In this document: positions 36,401 to 46,818 of the stretch, piece by piece
Position numbering within the stretch: the stretch's first letter is position 1
Layout of the letters: every line of letters starts with the position of its first letter
Source of the DNA: Albifimbria verrucaria
Lineage: Eukaryota > Ascomycota > Sordariomycetes > Hypocreales > Stachybotryaceae
DNA length: 64,000 nt
Reading direction: 5' to 3'
Assembly: GCA_020081605.1 (NCBI GenBank)
Contig: JAHREC010000062.1
Coordinates: 1,364,001 to 1,428,000 of the forward strand
The notes under the pieces: model-generated
Told to the model about the DNA's origin: nothing
The model's input: only the letters and a program-made list of their open reading frames with translations
Database searches by the model: none
Translations under genes and position numbers: made by a program

Positions 36401-38050
36401 TCAAGATGGAGGTAAGTCAGGTTCTTTCGGTGGATCAGCAGATTCAGCATGTTGAAACCTTGACGACAAACTTGAAGACCAGCTTCCACCCAGTCAATCG
36501 TGGTCTGCTGGAAGAACTTGGTTTGCTTAAGTGACCGCAGCAAGTTTTGGTTGTTCTGGGCCTTTGGCTTCCGCTTGTGCAACTCATTCAGAACGTAGTT
36601 CTTCAGCAGCTTCTGGTATGAAACTCGGACTTTCACTGGTGGGCGATCGGAAGGTGGGTGCTCCAAGTACCACTGCTTGATAAGCGGGACATCCTGGGCT
36701 CGAACCATTCGTCCTGAACGTCGGTCGAACAGGAAAGGTGCCCACCAAAGCTCGACGGCAGAAGAAGTGTCTTCGTTCTCGAGATCTTCATCTGCAAGGA
36801 AAGGCTCCACTCCAAGAGGCAGCTCAAAGGCGTCTTCTTCGGATTCCTCGTTGCTTCCCGACCCAAAGAGCTCGTCTTCATGAGAGAGCTCGACATTTTT
36901 AGGTGCCACGGTTCGCGAGGAAATAGGATTGATGCGACGGTCGAAGTGGAATGTGGGCAAGTCGGGATCTTCAGCACGATTGAAGACAACCTGGGGGTGA
37001 GAGTGCCATGACAGATGAACACTACGTGGGAGGGAGTTGTAGAGGTAGGGGTAAGCGACCCTGAAATCTGTGCGGATGGGGTTGCGGAAGATGATACGAT
37101 CAATGGCGTTGAACTCTCCAAAATCCTCATCGTTCGGGTCCATGTCTTTGTACAAGGGTTCGAAGCGAGGTCCACCAGGCAGGGCGACGTTCAAAGCCTT
37201 AGCAGTCAAGAACTCCTGCAGGTCGAACAGGTAGAAGTAGTTCTTGTCGACGACATCAGAAATTAGCGGTCGACTGAGACGGAACAAGGTTGCCATCTGA
37301 GGAAGAGTCAAGTTCCACGATTTGTAACTTGGTCCGTTGACGTGTGGGGTATCTAATAATGGTCGATGGTCGTAGAACCATTCTAGGACTGCCTCATCTT
37401 CTTCCTCGTTGAGTTCCATCTGGATAGGCTCGAGCGGCTCGACATCTTCGATATTCTCGGACCACGACAGGGGCGGTTCTTCGTCATCAAAGGGAGGAAA
37501 CGCATTCGCTTGAACAGCCTTCTGTCGGCTTTCTCTTTTCGCATGAAAGTCCACATCATCGCCCACTGCGCGAAGAAGACGGGTTCGATAACTCAGGGTA
37601 TCTCGTTGACTAGTGTTAGGCAGCCGTTCACGTGGTAAAGAACCTTGACCTCGCGTGCCGACTCCCACGGCATCGGCATGTTCTCAAGGAGCTTTAGGAC
37701 AGCATGTGGCATGAACTTCAAAGCACCCAGGTAGCTTCGCTTGTCATTGGTGTACTTCTTCTGCGACACATCGCCGATATCCTTGACGATCTTTCGCAGA
37801 TGCTCAGGCGGCATGTCAGCTTTCTGTGTCTGAACAAAGCCGCCCTTGCGCTTCTCGCCGAATCTGTTGCGCCGCTCGCGAAGCCATTCCTTCTTCTTTT
37901 GCGCGAACTTGGCGATTTGGGGATCGGTCGGAGGGTTGTATCCTGGCGGGGAGGAGCCGGGGCTGATGGAGGAGGAGGAAGTGAAGAGGATGGAGGAGGT
38001 GGTGGCGGCGGTCCCCAGCCGGGAAGGGGAGGAGGAGGAGGGCCCGACAT
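30477..38050 (-). CDS. prp8: Pre-mRNA-splicing factor PRP8 (U5 snRNP core), intein-containing
   Basis: About 2,527 codons in one uninterrupted coding block: 2,369 residues of PRP8 plus a 158-residue intein. A Pro-rich start ([13 protein letters not shown]) is followed by [20 protein letters not shown], the N-terminal domain, the reverse-transcriptase-like and endonuclease-like core ([35 protein letters not shown]), the RNase H-like domain and a C-terminal MPN/Jab1 domain ending [17 protein letters not shown]8 cradles the spliceosome's catalytic RNA. Nine sites lack bases: 37948-37951, 37496-37497, 36019-36022, 35784-35786, 34766-34769, 34665-34668, 31848-31850, 30677-30679 and about 30545 (two bases). 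A TGA stands at 37593-37595 where the family has Arg. Each conserved block is otherwise intact, so sequence error is likelier than a pseudogene. Confidence 0.97.
32969..33442 (-). mobile_element. PRP8 mini-intein (no homing endonuclease)
   Basis: A 158-residue in-frame insert between ...GLFWEKA and [11 protein letters not shown], where intein-free PRP8 proteins are continuous. It starts with Cys1 (CLANGTMLL), has [10 protein letters not shown] and the block B motif TPNHILVF (TxxH), and ends with [12 protein letters not shown], giving the terminal His-Asn and a +1 Ser: all residues needed for protein splicing. The span between the halves is too short for a LAGLIDADG homing endonuclease, so it is a mini-intein that should splice but not home. 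The position is the classical fungal prp8 insertion site known from Aspergillus, Histoplasma and Cryptococcus. No frame error lies inside it. Confidence 0.96.
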
Positions 38051-39102
38051 GCTGATATCTCGATGCGCTCTGACGGGTGCGTGTCGTAGAGCTGACTCGA
38101 GAACTTCACGCCGTCGCGCGTTTCAGCACGCGCTGGCACACCTGTTTTTCCTGGCTTCGGGTATGAGAGTTTAGTAGAATCCTACTCGTCGTCGTTTGCC
38201 GATGAGAATCGTACCCTGGTTGTAGGTGCGTACGTGACGACCTCGGTGGCGTTGATGAATAGCTTCTCGAGTAGACGCAATCTGCAGATAATTTTGCCTG
38301 CAGGAGTACAAGCTCTAACGCGAACTTCTGGTCACGTGATCGCGTTGTAGTGAATGTGGGGAGGACGCAATTGTATGGAGATCAAGCATACATTAATTAG
38401 GAGTCGAGAACCGCAATTGCAATCGCCACGTCTGCTAAATAAAAATTGAGATAGGCCTAGTACATGAATTAGTTCTGCCTTCCTAGTGTAATGCTTTATT
38501 CGCTTTCCGCCGATGTATCTTTTGTGTATGATCACCTGGCGTATCACGTCTCTTTCCATTGTGTTTTCAATTCCTATTGGGGATATTCAGGGGCTTGCCA
38601 TTGGTCTCGTTTGTCGCTTTCTCGGTGCTATTGGAGCTGTATTGCTCTCTCGCAGTTTCTTATGTGGTTCTGCAATTGGGTTGTTGGGTGTGTAAAAGGA
38701 TTTCTATGTGATAGATTGCTGCACCCATGTATGAATAGCAACCGTGAACTCCAGCTCTTAGATAGCTAGATCGATCAAAACTCCAAGGTGCCCGGGTAAT
38801 CAGAACTAAATACAACTATTAACAATAGAAAGGTCGACCATAGCTGCGAACGCAGCCCTCTTGTTCAAAATACCAATATTATTACGATTTACCATCACAA
38901 TACGCCGTATGTAGGGTAGCTCCCATTCGTAAACCACCCACCCAAAGTTCCAGCCAACCATGGCTTCGGAAGTGTACATTACATAATCACGGACCTCAAC
39001 TTCTTTCCACCACGTCAAGGCGAGCTACCTTGAAAGAGCGAAGACCACAGCCGATTCCACCACAACGCCGCCAGAGAGATACAAACCATCTGCTAAAGCA
39101 AG
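38051..39102. other. Divergent intergenic region, PRP8 / complex I subunit
   Basis: No gene is supported. Open frames at 38491-38769 are hydrophobic by composition but start and end in AT-rich DNA without splice context. Contains both promoters. Confidence 0.5.
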
Positions 39103-39486
39103 ATGGCGCACCTCAGTATGTCCAGAACCACCGCATTGGCGAACAAAACTGACCGTATGACCCACAGACGTCAAGCCGGACCCGGCTTACCTGAAGCTGC
39201 AAGGTGCGTGACTTCAAGTATCGAACCATTGACGAACGACGCTCCCTAACACGATATGCAGCTATGCAGCGAACCCGTCACCAGTACTTCCGCTGGACCT
39301 CCCGTACGGCCAGAATCACCTTCATGTATGTCCTGGTGGTCCCTGCCATCTTCGGATACGTCGCGTACAAAACAGATGTGAGCACCTCGACCACTACAAT
39401 ATTCGGCCATCGAAAACTAACAATCGACCTAGGGTCTCTACGACGTTCGAGCGAAGCGAAAGGGTGACACCATCTACGAGCGATAG
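39103..39486 (+). CDS. Small single-span mitochondrial protein, NADH dehydrogenase B15/NDUFB4-like
   Basis: A four-exon gene too small for simple ORF calling: 39103-39115, 39168-39203, 39262-39377 and 39433-39486, with introns of 52, 58 and 55 nt, each with GT...AG and consistent phase. The 72-residue product starts MAHLNVKPDPAYLKLQAMQR, has one membrane span (FMYVLVVPAIFGYVAY) and a basic C-terminus (GLYDVRAKRKGDTIYER). Size, single span and the charged tail fit the B15 (NDUFB4) accessory subunit of complex I in fungi, which is anchored in the inner mitochondrial membrane. The family call is by resemblance and could be another small respiratory subunit; the gene structure itself is well supported. 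No frame errors. Confidence 0.65.
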
Positions 39487-39688
39487 AGGATTTGTCGTGG
39501 TTACGGAAGGAGGATCTTGTACATACCCCCAGGGCTTAGGACCAATAGAGCCGCTTTTGAAGTCATCAGATGATACCGTCTACTATTGATTGCAATACGT
39601 TGATTTGGCATTCGAATACCGTGGGTATCTAATCGTTAGAAAGCGCGTCCACATCACTACAGCAATTGGTATAACCGCACCGCGCGAC

Positions 39689-40461
39689 TCACCAACGTCC
39701 TCTGCCCCGAGATCGTCTTGCTGGGCCATCGGGAGTCTCTCGCCTCTCCTCCATTCACCCAAAGGCACACTACTCCCACCTCCATTTCTCCATCCGTCGC
39801 GACCACCGCGACCCTCACCCAGGCGACCAAAACCGTCATCCGGGCCCTGGAAACCGCCACGATGACCACGAGGTCCGCCTCGCCCTGCGGCAGAAGACTC
39901 ACGGCGAGCATTCATGGCAGGCGCCACCGATCCATCTGAAAGGGGTGGGAGGACTGCGCATGATACGTAGTCCCCGACGACAAAGTGAGCTTCTCGTAAT
40001 GTCTTGCCATTTTCGCGGTCTCCTGTAACCGGTATCTCAGCATCCTCAAGGTCCCGTACGCTGAGGCTTCCTGTCCGATAACGATGCTTCCCAATTCCTT
40101 CACTGCAAAGCGTGGCGCTGCATTGTTAATGGCGCTTGTTCCACGTAGATCTGGACAGACGAGCTGAAATACTAGTCTGGTACCGATAGACGGCGATGGT
40201 AAGATGGATGGCTGCACGGCGGCAAGCTCCAGCGCCAACTCCTTCAGCGAGCAATCCGGCCTCGTGTAAACCAAGATATGTGATGGTAGAGAAGGCAAAG
40301 CAAACTCATCTGGCCTATGAGAAACGTCAGACCGGCTCATCGCGACCCTGAAAGTACCAATGAAATGCTTACCGATAGTATTGCCCAATTTTGTAGAAGA
40401 GCTTCAGCAGGAAAGGTGGAGGAGGGGCTGACTCGAAATCATTATCCGAATCAGAGGACAT
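39689..40461 (-). CDS. sap18: SAP18-family protein (Sin3-associated polypeptide p18)
   Basis: Two exons (40461-40373 and 40314-39689; intron of 58 nt, GTAAGC...CATAG) give 238 residues after two repairs. The order is an acidic start (MSSDSDNDFE), PFLLKLFYKIGQYYRPDEF, LPSHILVYTRPDCSLKELAL, ELGSIVIG, then HFVVGDYVSCAVLPPL, the ubiquitin-like SAP18 fold, and an Arg/Gly-rich tail ending in RRSRGRGRW. SAP18 joins the Sin3-HDAC complex and, in the ASAP complex, the exon junction machinery. Breaks are at 40053-40055 and 39731-39733; the second moves the stop from a run-on frame to TGA at 39689-39691. It shares 456 bp of upstream DNA with PRP18. Confidence 0.88.
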
Positions 40462-40917
40462 GGTTGATGAAACTGCTTGCTCCCAGGAACTCGGTTGGGG
40501 AGGCTTCGGATCAATTGCAGGCGATTTGTAGCCAAGCTGGCGCAGGCTCAACCACCCTTATGCCCCAATATAACCGGCGGCAAATGACGGCAACAGCATG
40601 GAAATGAGCACTAGATCTCGTCCAAAGACTAACCAAAGGTGTAATCGATTATACAGATGTCTTGAGATGGTATTAACCGATACTGGTTGATGCCAAATGA
40701 GCTGTGGGTTGCACTGACATGATGTTGTATTCCAGCAAGTTCCAAAGAATATCCGTTATCGATAAGCATTTGCAACATCATGATCTCGAAGAGGTGGGAA
40801 TTGCGCTTCTGCATACACCCGATTGACATTATTGTCGCCGCCATTAAACCCGCATTTATTATTTGAAATATACTAAAAATTGAAAATCCCGAAAGTTTAA
40901 ACGATTTGCTGGCCAAC
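40462..40917. promoter_or_regulatory. Divergent promoter region, SAP18 / PRP18
   Basis: 456 bp between two divergent start codons. An open stretch continues upstream of the SAP18 Met without an ATG. The part near PRP18 (40850-40915) is AT-rich. Confidence 0.4.
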
Positions 40918-42013
40918 ATGGATTTTGCGGCGCTGATGAGCAAGGAGCTGGCCAAGTCCAAGAAGCCAAGCGACGGAGGGAACAAATACAACAAGCGATC
41001 TGAAGTCGAAGCCCAACGAAAGGCCGCATACGAAGCCGAACAAAAAGCACTCGAAGAGGAGCGACAGGCTAAAGCGGCAGCAAAGCGCAAGCGCGAAGAA
41101 GAAGTAGCCTTGGAGAATGCTGCTCGTGAGGAGAAACGTCGTAAACTAGCCGAGGAATCGCGAAAGAGACAGGAAGAGAAGGACCGAGAAGAAGAAAGAG
41201 CGCGTAGAAAGCGCTTGGGTCTACCGGAGCTTGTCGAAAAGCCGAAGGAGGACGGTGAGGATCATGCTTCCGATGGCGAGGAGGATATTCCGGAGGACGA
41301 GCTGGTTGAGAAGCTGAGAGGCTTGGGAGAACCGGTCAAACTCTTTGGCGAGAGCCACACAGCGAAGCTACGGCGATATAGACGATTGACGACTGTCCTG
41401 ACGCAGGGCCCGATACCAACTACTCTGGAGCTGGTGGATGAGAAGGACATGAAGCTCAATGGAACGGTGCCCAAGGACAAAGAGGGAAAGAAACTGCTGT
41501 TCAGACAGCTCGCCAGTTACTTCACCATGATCTTGACCGCGTATCAGAACGCAATGGACGCAGAAAATAATGATACAACGGCGGGCAAGCAGGCCTACAA
41601 TGCCATGGTGCAAACAAGAGAAAACATGAAGCCGGTATGTAGCGATTACAACTGCCCCTGTGTCGTGCGCCTTTACTAAGACAATCACAGCTATTTCGCA
41701 AGCTCGAAAAAGGAGACCTTGATGAATCTCTCCTCGAACCCATTATTGAGATTGTCAAGGCCATGCAGGAGCGCCGCTACGTCGATGCTAACGACGGCTA
41801 CTTGCGTCTTAGTATCGGCAAGGCCGCTTGGCCCATTGGTGTCACCATGGTGGGTATTCACGAGCGAAGTGCTCGCGAGAAACTGCACAATGGTGAAAAG
41901 GTCACGTCATGGGCGACGAGGTGACGCGCAAATATCTTCAGAGCATCAAGCGTTGCCTTACGTTTGCCCAAGCGCGCTGGCCGCCTACAGATCTACGACA
42001 GCTGATGGGTTAA
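40918..42013 (+). CDS. prp18: Pre-mRNA-splicing factor PRP18
   Basis: Two exons (40918-41634 and 41691-42013; 56-nt intron) for about 346 residues. N-terminus MDFAALMSKELAKSKK, then a long Lys/Glu/Arg-rich helix, the PRP4-like SFM motif region (DELVEKLRGLGEPVKLFGES; RLTTVLTQGPIPTTLE) and the PRP18 domain (KLLFRQLASYFTMIL; RRYVDANDGYLRLSIGKAAW; PIGVTMVGIHERSAREKLH). The strongly conserved loop is intact. PRP18 works with SLU7 in the second splicing step on the U5 snRNP. One G is missing at 41900-41901; restoring it gives KGHVMGDEVTRKYLQSIKRC and the proper end RQLMG. It lies about 3 kb from PRP8, another U5 component. Confidence 0.96.
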
Positions 42014-42421
42014 GAGGAGGACAGTGTAGACTAGACGAGATTTAATAGTGATACCCAAATTGCCAAAAAGTTAAATGCATATGCTTTATTGAGAGTTTGG
42101 CTTGTGATCGTAATGTTGTAGTATTGATCTAGACTCATGGTTCTTCGTGATTATCAGACGTTACGTTGTGCGGGTTGTTCGTACCCAGAGTCAAGCAGCT
42201 ACCAACCCTCGGACTGTCGTAATGTGAGTCGACGAATGGTGTGCCGTATGCCCGCCAAATTTTATGGACTCTAGAACCCTTGGCTGTGTTATCTTCAGGC
42301 CTTAAGAGTTTCCCACCTTTGACCAATCTTGAAATCACTCTTTGCGAATTCCTGACCATTATACTTGGCGTATACTCATGGCATGAATTCGTTTGCGATT
42401 CCTTTTCAAGTGAAATGATCA
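42014..42421. other. Convergent 3' intergenic region
   Basis: Between the ends of PRP18 (plus) and CSN1 (minus). No feature is seen. Confidence 0.5.
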
Positions 42422-44058
42422 TCAACCTTGAGTCTCTACTTCCGCACCGGTAGGCCCTTGCCGGTTCTCATCATACCAAGCCTCATCAATAGCTTGCATG
42501 CCTCCGGTACCGAAGCCAGTCTGCTTCTTGGAGCCCGGAACCTCCAGCCCGGCGGCTATGATGCTGATTCGGCGTAGTCGCTCTTTCGCCTCATACTCGT
42601 ATCTTTGAGCAACCTCAAGAGCATTTTTCTGCATTTCAAGTCGTGGATCTGGTCGTATGGCAACCAGCAACTAAATGAAAATAGTTAGTACCGGCACTTA
42701 TACAGCATATCCATGTTACATACTTTATTTCTGGCGTCGATCCGCGCCTTGAGCTCACCATCACGAATCATGCCTACCAGCTCGCCTTCTACTGACTCGC
42801 CCGGTCGTGCGAAAGCAGCATTCAGGCTCTCTAGAGTAACACATGAGAATGGTATAAAGTATTGGACGATGCATTTGCTGCGAATGCGGGAGTATAGAGT
42901 GGGGATATGCTTCTGGAGATAGATGTCAAGCAGATAGTCTGTGCGAACTGACTCGAGAATCGACAGACAATTTGAATAGCGACCATTGACGAATCCGCTG
43001 ATAGCCTTACGAATATGCGGCTCTTGCTCCAAGAATGATCTGAACGGTTGGTTGTCCAGTACACGCGTTTGAAGGTCTTTCCGGTCCATGGTTGCCAAGG
43101 CAAGCAAGCCACCATAAATGGCGATGTCATTGGGCGAAGCAATATGATTATATTCAGCGGCGGGGACTGAGAAATCCGCTTGCAAAAAGCTCCTGGCCGC
43201 GTCTTCGTAGTGACCAAGGCCAAGGTGAGCAACACCAGAAATGACCTTGGCGAAAACCTGCAGTGCCTTCTCGTTGTCACTCTGAACACCAGCAATCTTG
43301 CCAACGTTGTTAAGAGCCATGGTCCAGTCGCGGCGTTGCAGAGATATGCTAACGAGATGCATGCCGCAGTCAATAATCTGCTTTGTTGTGCTCACATCTT
43401 GGCGCATGCGGCTGTAAGCTTCAGCAGCCTCGTTCAAGTATCCCATGCTTTCATAGTGCTTGCCGAGGTCCTCGTTACCCATCTGTACATCACCGTCAGC
43501 AAGACATTTGTTTGTTATCGCCAGGTGTTACCAACTCTAATGCTCTCCTTGATAAGATTATTACGATAGCCCTTCAGTTCAGACTCCAATCTGGCGGTCT
43601 CGGTCTTGTTCGCTGCCTCGGTCTTCTCGATCCAGGCGTCATCTCTCTGCGCTTCGGGTTCATCTGGCGCGGCGACCCGGATGAGCTCCCATGCCTCTTT
43701 GTATCTCAGGACATCGTTGGTCTTCTTAGCTTCGGCAACGGCAGCCTTCAAGGCTTCGACCGTTAACGGTGGCGATGATTTTGCGATGAAGAGGAGGCGA
43801 TCGTATCGGGTGCGTCCTGACGAATTGTGAGCTTAGGCCTTGCTTCTAGAGTACATTGACGATTCCTACCCTCGTAGTTTTGAATATAGAGGTCGATATC
43901 AAGCTTTGGTTGCTCTGTAATCGGAGCCGGTCAGCTCAACCTGGGGTCAAGGCTGGGGTGAGGGGCAGTGGGGAGCAAGTAGGCAGACCTGTGATAAGGA
44001 CGACTCCCAAGTTCTCCATCCGGGAGGCAAAGTCTTGCAAAGGCCCGGCAGTAGCCAT
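42422..44058 (-). CDS. csn1: COP9 signalosome complex subunit 1 (CSN1)
   Basis: Five exons, 44058-43989, 43914-43870, 43816-43536, 43482-42724 and 42670-42422, all with GT...AG and matching phase, encode 467 residues without any frame error. The N-terminus is MATAGPLQDFASRMENLGVV, then IDLYIQNYEGRTRYDRLLFI, TPR-like helices (MGNEDLGKHYESMGYLNEAA; HLGLGHYEDAARSFLQADF) and the PCI domain (LLDIYLQKHIPTLYSRIRSK; EGELVGMIRDGELKARID). The tail (KQTGFGTGGMQAIDEAW) is typical of fungal CSN1. The COP9 signalosome removes NEDD8 from cullins and affects development and secondary metabolism in filamentous fungi. Together with ISA2 it shows that error-free genes also occur in the window. Confidence 0.94.
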
Positions 44059-45121
44059 GGTGACTGACCCTGAATGCGAAGGTTATGACGCCAGAGCCCA
44101 CGAGACCATGGACAAGTGTGTTGGTACGGATGGTGACGATGCAGGTCGGAGTTCGGGGTCTCGGCGACGTGAACGGAATGGTGGTGGATTGGTGGGGTCC
44201 AGTTTGTCTGACGGGAGCTTGCACTGATGCATTAGAGCAGCTTACAGGACAAACTGGGGCTAGCCTCACCACCTTACCCGTGCTGTAGGTACAGGTACAG
44301 GTACATTGGGTTCGGTCTCTAGCGCTTCAGGGACCCAGCCCATGGCATGGGATCATGGAAATCCAACATCTGGACCCTTACATGCTCATATTTGACCATT
44401 TTCAGTAATTGCGGTTATTTTAACATCCTGGACGGCCGTCTAATGCCATTTCGGCGAGCATGTGCATTCAATCTTGGTATTAGTGTAACAAATGCGTGGC
44501 ATTACCCGTATGGCATGTCGTCAACAAACACAACAAAGACCAAGTCACAACTTCGTCTAGGTTGCTGGTGTTGCCATGATACTGACAAATGCACGTTATA
44601 GGTCTCATTCAATAGTATGCGACTCTATTGAATAACTACTTGAAGCGGTTATTGGCTAGTTTCTTCTGTTACTAGGAGACATTGGCATAAAGTGTAATGG
44701 AAGCGCTCATGAGGAATCAACTTGGGTCAGGATGTGGGAAGAGACATTCGATCTCGTATCATCACAACAACAGCCGAATCAAGCAAGTTTTCTGGATACA
44801 GTTGTGAGTCTTTAAACAGACATGGATATGAATGAGCGATTTAGCCATGAGTCTTGGCATGTTGTGCCTCGAACGATTAACGATCCCAGCAATGAGCTGA
44901 CTGGGGATGATATGCCGACTAGCCCATTTCCTAAATATCCCATTGGTAGGTAGTTGAAGAAACTCTGTAGCTTATGACGTGTGGTTGAAGCAGTTGTTCC
45001 AGTTAACACGCAAGTGCCTAGACCAGTTGAGTCACAAAAATCATAGTGTACCACTGTATGAACATCCAAAAGAAAGCCCGGCATCGGGGAATTCGTGGTA
45101 TCAGGGCAAAAGATGAGAATG
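44059..45121. other. Intergenic region
   Basis: CSN1 promoter side, then sparse DNA. A short GGTACA tandem (about 44286-44303) is present. No gene is supported. Confidence 0.5.
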
Positions 45122-45193
45122 CTCCCCGGACAGGCTTGAACTGTCGACCTCCTGATTAACAGTCAGACGCTCTAGCCAACTGAGCTACAGGGA
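45122..45193 (-). tRNA. tRNA-Asn (GUU), copy 1
   Basis: A cloverleaf reads on the minus strand: D arm GCTCAGTTGGCTAGAGC, anticodon arm TCTGA-CTGTTAA-TCAGG with GTT anticodon, T arm GACAG-TTCAAGC-CTGTC, discriminator G as usual for Asn. Two bases are missing from the acceptor stem (one from the 5' C-run, one from the 3' G-run), which leaves mismatches that vanish if both runs are one base longer. A T4 run follows 3'. No intron. Confidence 0.9.
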
Positions 45194-45307
45194 TATTCGC
45201 TTATCGAGGTGTTTGATAGACTAGTTTATAAGGGTTTGATGCAGAGTTGTGGAGAAAAAGAAAACCGAATCGCAGCGTCAGGAAGCAAAAAGAAATCGCG
45301 TAACACA

Positions 45308-45398
45308 CTCCCCGGACAGGCTTGAACTGTCGACCTCCTGATGGACGGTTATCTTGCGAATAACAGTCAGACGCTCTAGCCAACTGAGCTACAGGGGA
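45308..45398 (-). tRNA. tRNA-Asn (GUU), copy 2, with 18-nt intron
   Basis: Same body as the other copies but with an 18-nt insert (45343-45360) directly after position 37, the canonical place of nuclear tRNA introns. The intron reads TTCGCAAGATAACCGTCC on the coding strand. The 3' acceptor G-run is one base short, as in the other copies. A T5 terminator follows on the minus strand. Its sisters lack the intron, which is unusual within one isoacceptor family. Confidence 0.88.
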
Positions 45399-46523
45399 TG
45401 TCTTCTTATGTAAGCGGACTGCTAAGAATGCCCAAGTTGAGCGGTTGATGCTGTTTCGTAGGCCAAGTTGGTACGATGCTTCATCTTGCATCAATATGAT
45501 ATTTATTGGGCGAGAGGAGGGGTGCAAGAAGGGTAAGAGACCTTGCTATCCTTGGGTGTGGGCAATTCGACATTTGGTGGGATTCCATGGTTTTTATGGC
45601 TCTTCTGAGCTGATCATTTTCCTTGTTTGCCTCTTAAAAGACGTAACATCCCTTAGAATAGTAAAGCACGACAGTAAACCCAGTAATTACTCAGATGTTG
45701 TATATACGTGCTGGGTTGTCAAGCAGCTCAGGGGGCGATGGGCATCTCGATGAAAAGGAATGGAGCACAACATAACCTACCTACCTACCCTTGATTACCT
45801 TACCAGCACGACTTTCCAACCCGAAGCAGACAGAGGCTGCTCGGGAAACATGCTCTTGTAGTTTAAATATTTTAATCAGCCATGCCGTCATGTCCCAAAA
45901 TTATCAGCTTATTTTGGATCCTGTTCGGATACCCGGCACGTAGCAAGCTGTGTAGCTATGAAACAAGTGCATGAAAAGAACATGGTGTTGGCTCAATAGC
46001 CGCGATTGTCACACACATCAGCCTGCCGTGCGGCCACTGGCTACCACCGACTAACCTGTTTCCTGGGATCTCATCATTTATTCCGGAGGCTGTGTTCTAA
46101 CTGCCACATGGACCGCAATGCTAAAGGAGATCCGCACAGGAACAAGCAATATCTCACCTGTAACCCGCCAGGACCTCCGACATGGAATGCATATGGAAAG
46201 CTCCGTACGTCCTGCGCCTGAATGACCGGACTTTAGGTTAGCTCATGGTGTCCAAGAGGACGCTAATCATTAAGTTGCTACCCATCCCTAATCGAGGCAA
46301 TGGTGTAGATGAGGGGTTGCGGCACGGATAAACCTGCACTGTATTGAAAGAAGCCTCATCCGATACTCGAGGAATAGGGTACCAAAAGGATGGTAGGCTG
46401 GGCATGATGAACCGTTCATGCTTGTTGTGAAGCAGCCGATGGGAGGGTAACATGTGCGATTTCGGTTATCCTCGCGAGGGCTAAGAGATCTGTAGTTCAA
46501 TATCAGCCGACCGAGACAACAAT
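45399..46523. other. Spacer between the minus-strand and plus-strand tRNA-Asn pairs
   Basis: 1.1 kb with no gene. A CTAC tandem (cctacctacctacc) lies near 45778. Nothing else is recognised. Confidence 0.5.
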
Positions 46524-46596
46524 TCCCCTGTAGCTCAGTTGGCTAGAGCGTCTGACTGTTAATCAGGAGGTCGACAGTTCAAGCCTGTCCGGGGAG
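46524..46596 (+). tRNA. tRNA-Asn (GUU), copy 3
   Basis: Intronless. The D, anticodon (GTT) and T arms are identical to copies 1 and 2. Acceptor 5' strand TCCCCTG; the 3' strand reads CGGGGA+G and pairs fully only if the G-run is five long. Followed by a T5 terminator (cctttttgcc). Confidence 0.92.
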
Positions 46597-46745
46597 TTTC
46601 CTTTTTGCCTCTTATCCGAGCTACTTGTGGACCTCGTATGGAAACCTCCGCTGTTGAAAATGTGGTTGTTCTTCATTTTTGACAAGGAAATAGTTTCCAT
46701 GTTGTAACATAAGCCATCATTGTTGGCTATTGTTTAACCATCGCT

Positions 46746-46818
46746 TCCCCTGTAGCTCAGTTGGCTAGAGCGTCTGACTGTTAATCAGGAGGTCGACAGT
46801 TCGAGCCTGTCCGGGGAG
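46746..46818 (+). tRNA. tRNA-Asn (GUU), copy 4
   Basis: Intronless, differing from copy 3 only in the T loop (TTCGAGC against TTCAAGC). The same one-base shortfall is seen in the acceptor G-run. A T4 terminator follows (accttttc). Confidence 0.92.

Noticed and set aside
37593..37595. Selenocysteine or stop-codon readthrough at the PRP8 TGA
   Set aside because: Ascomycete fungi lack the selenocysteine system and the site is Arg in the family; error or mutation is simpler.
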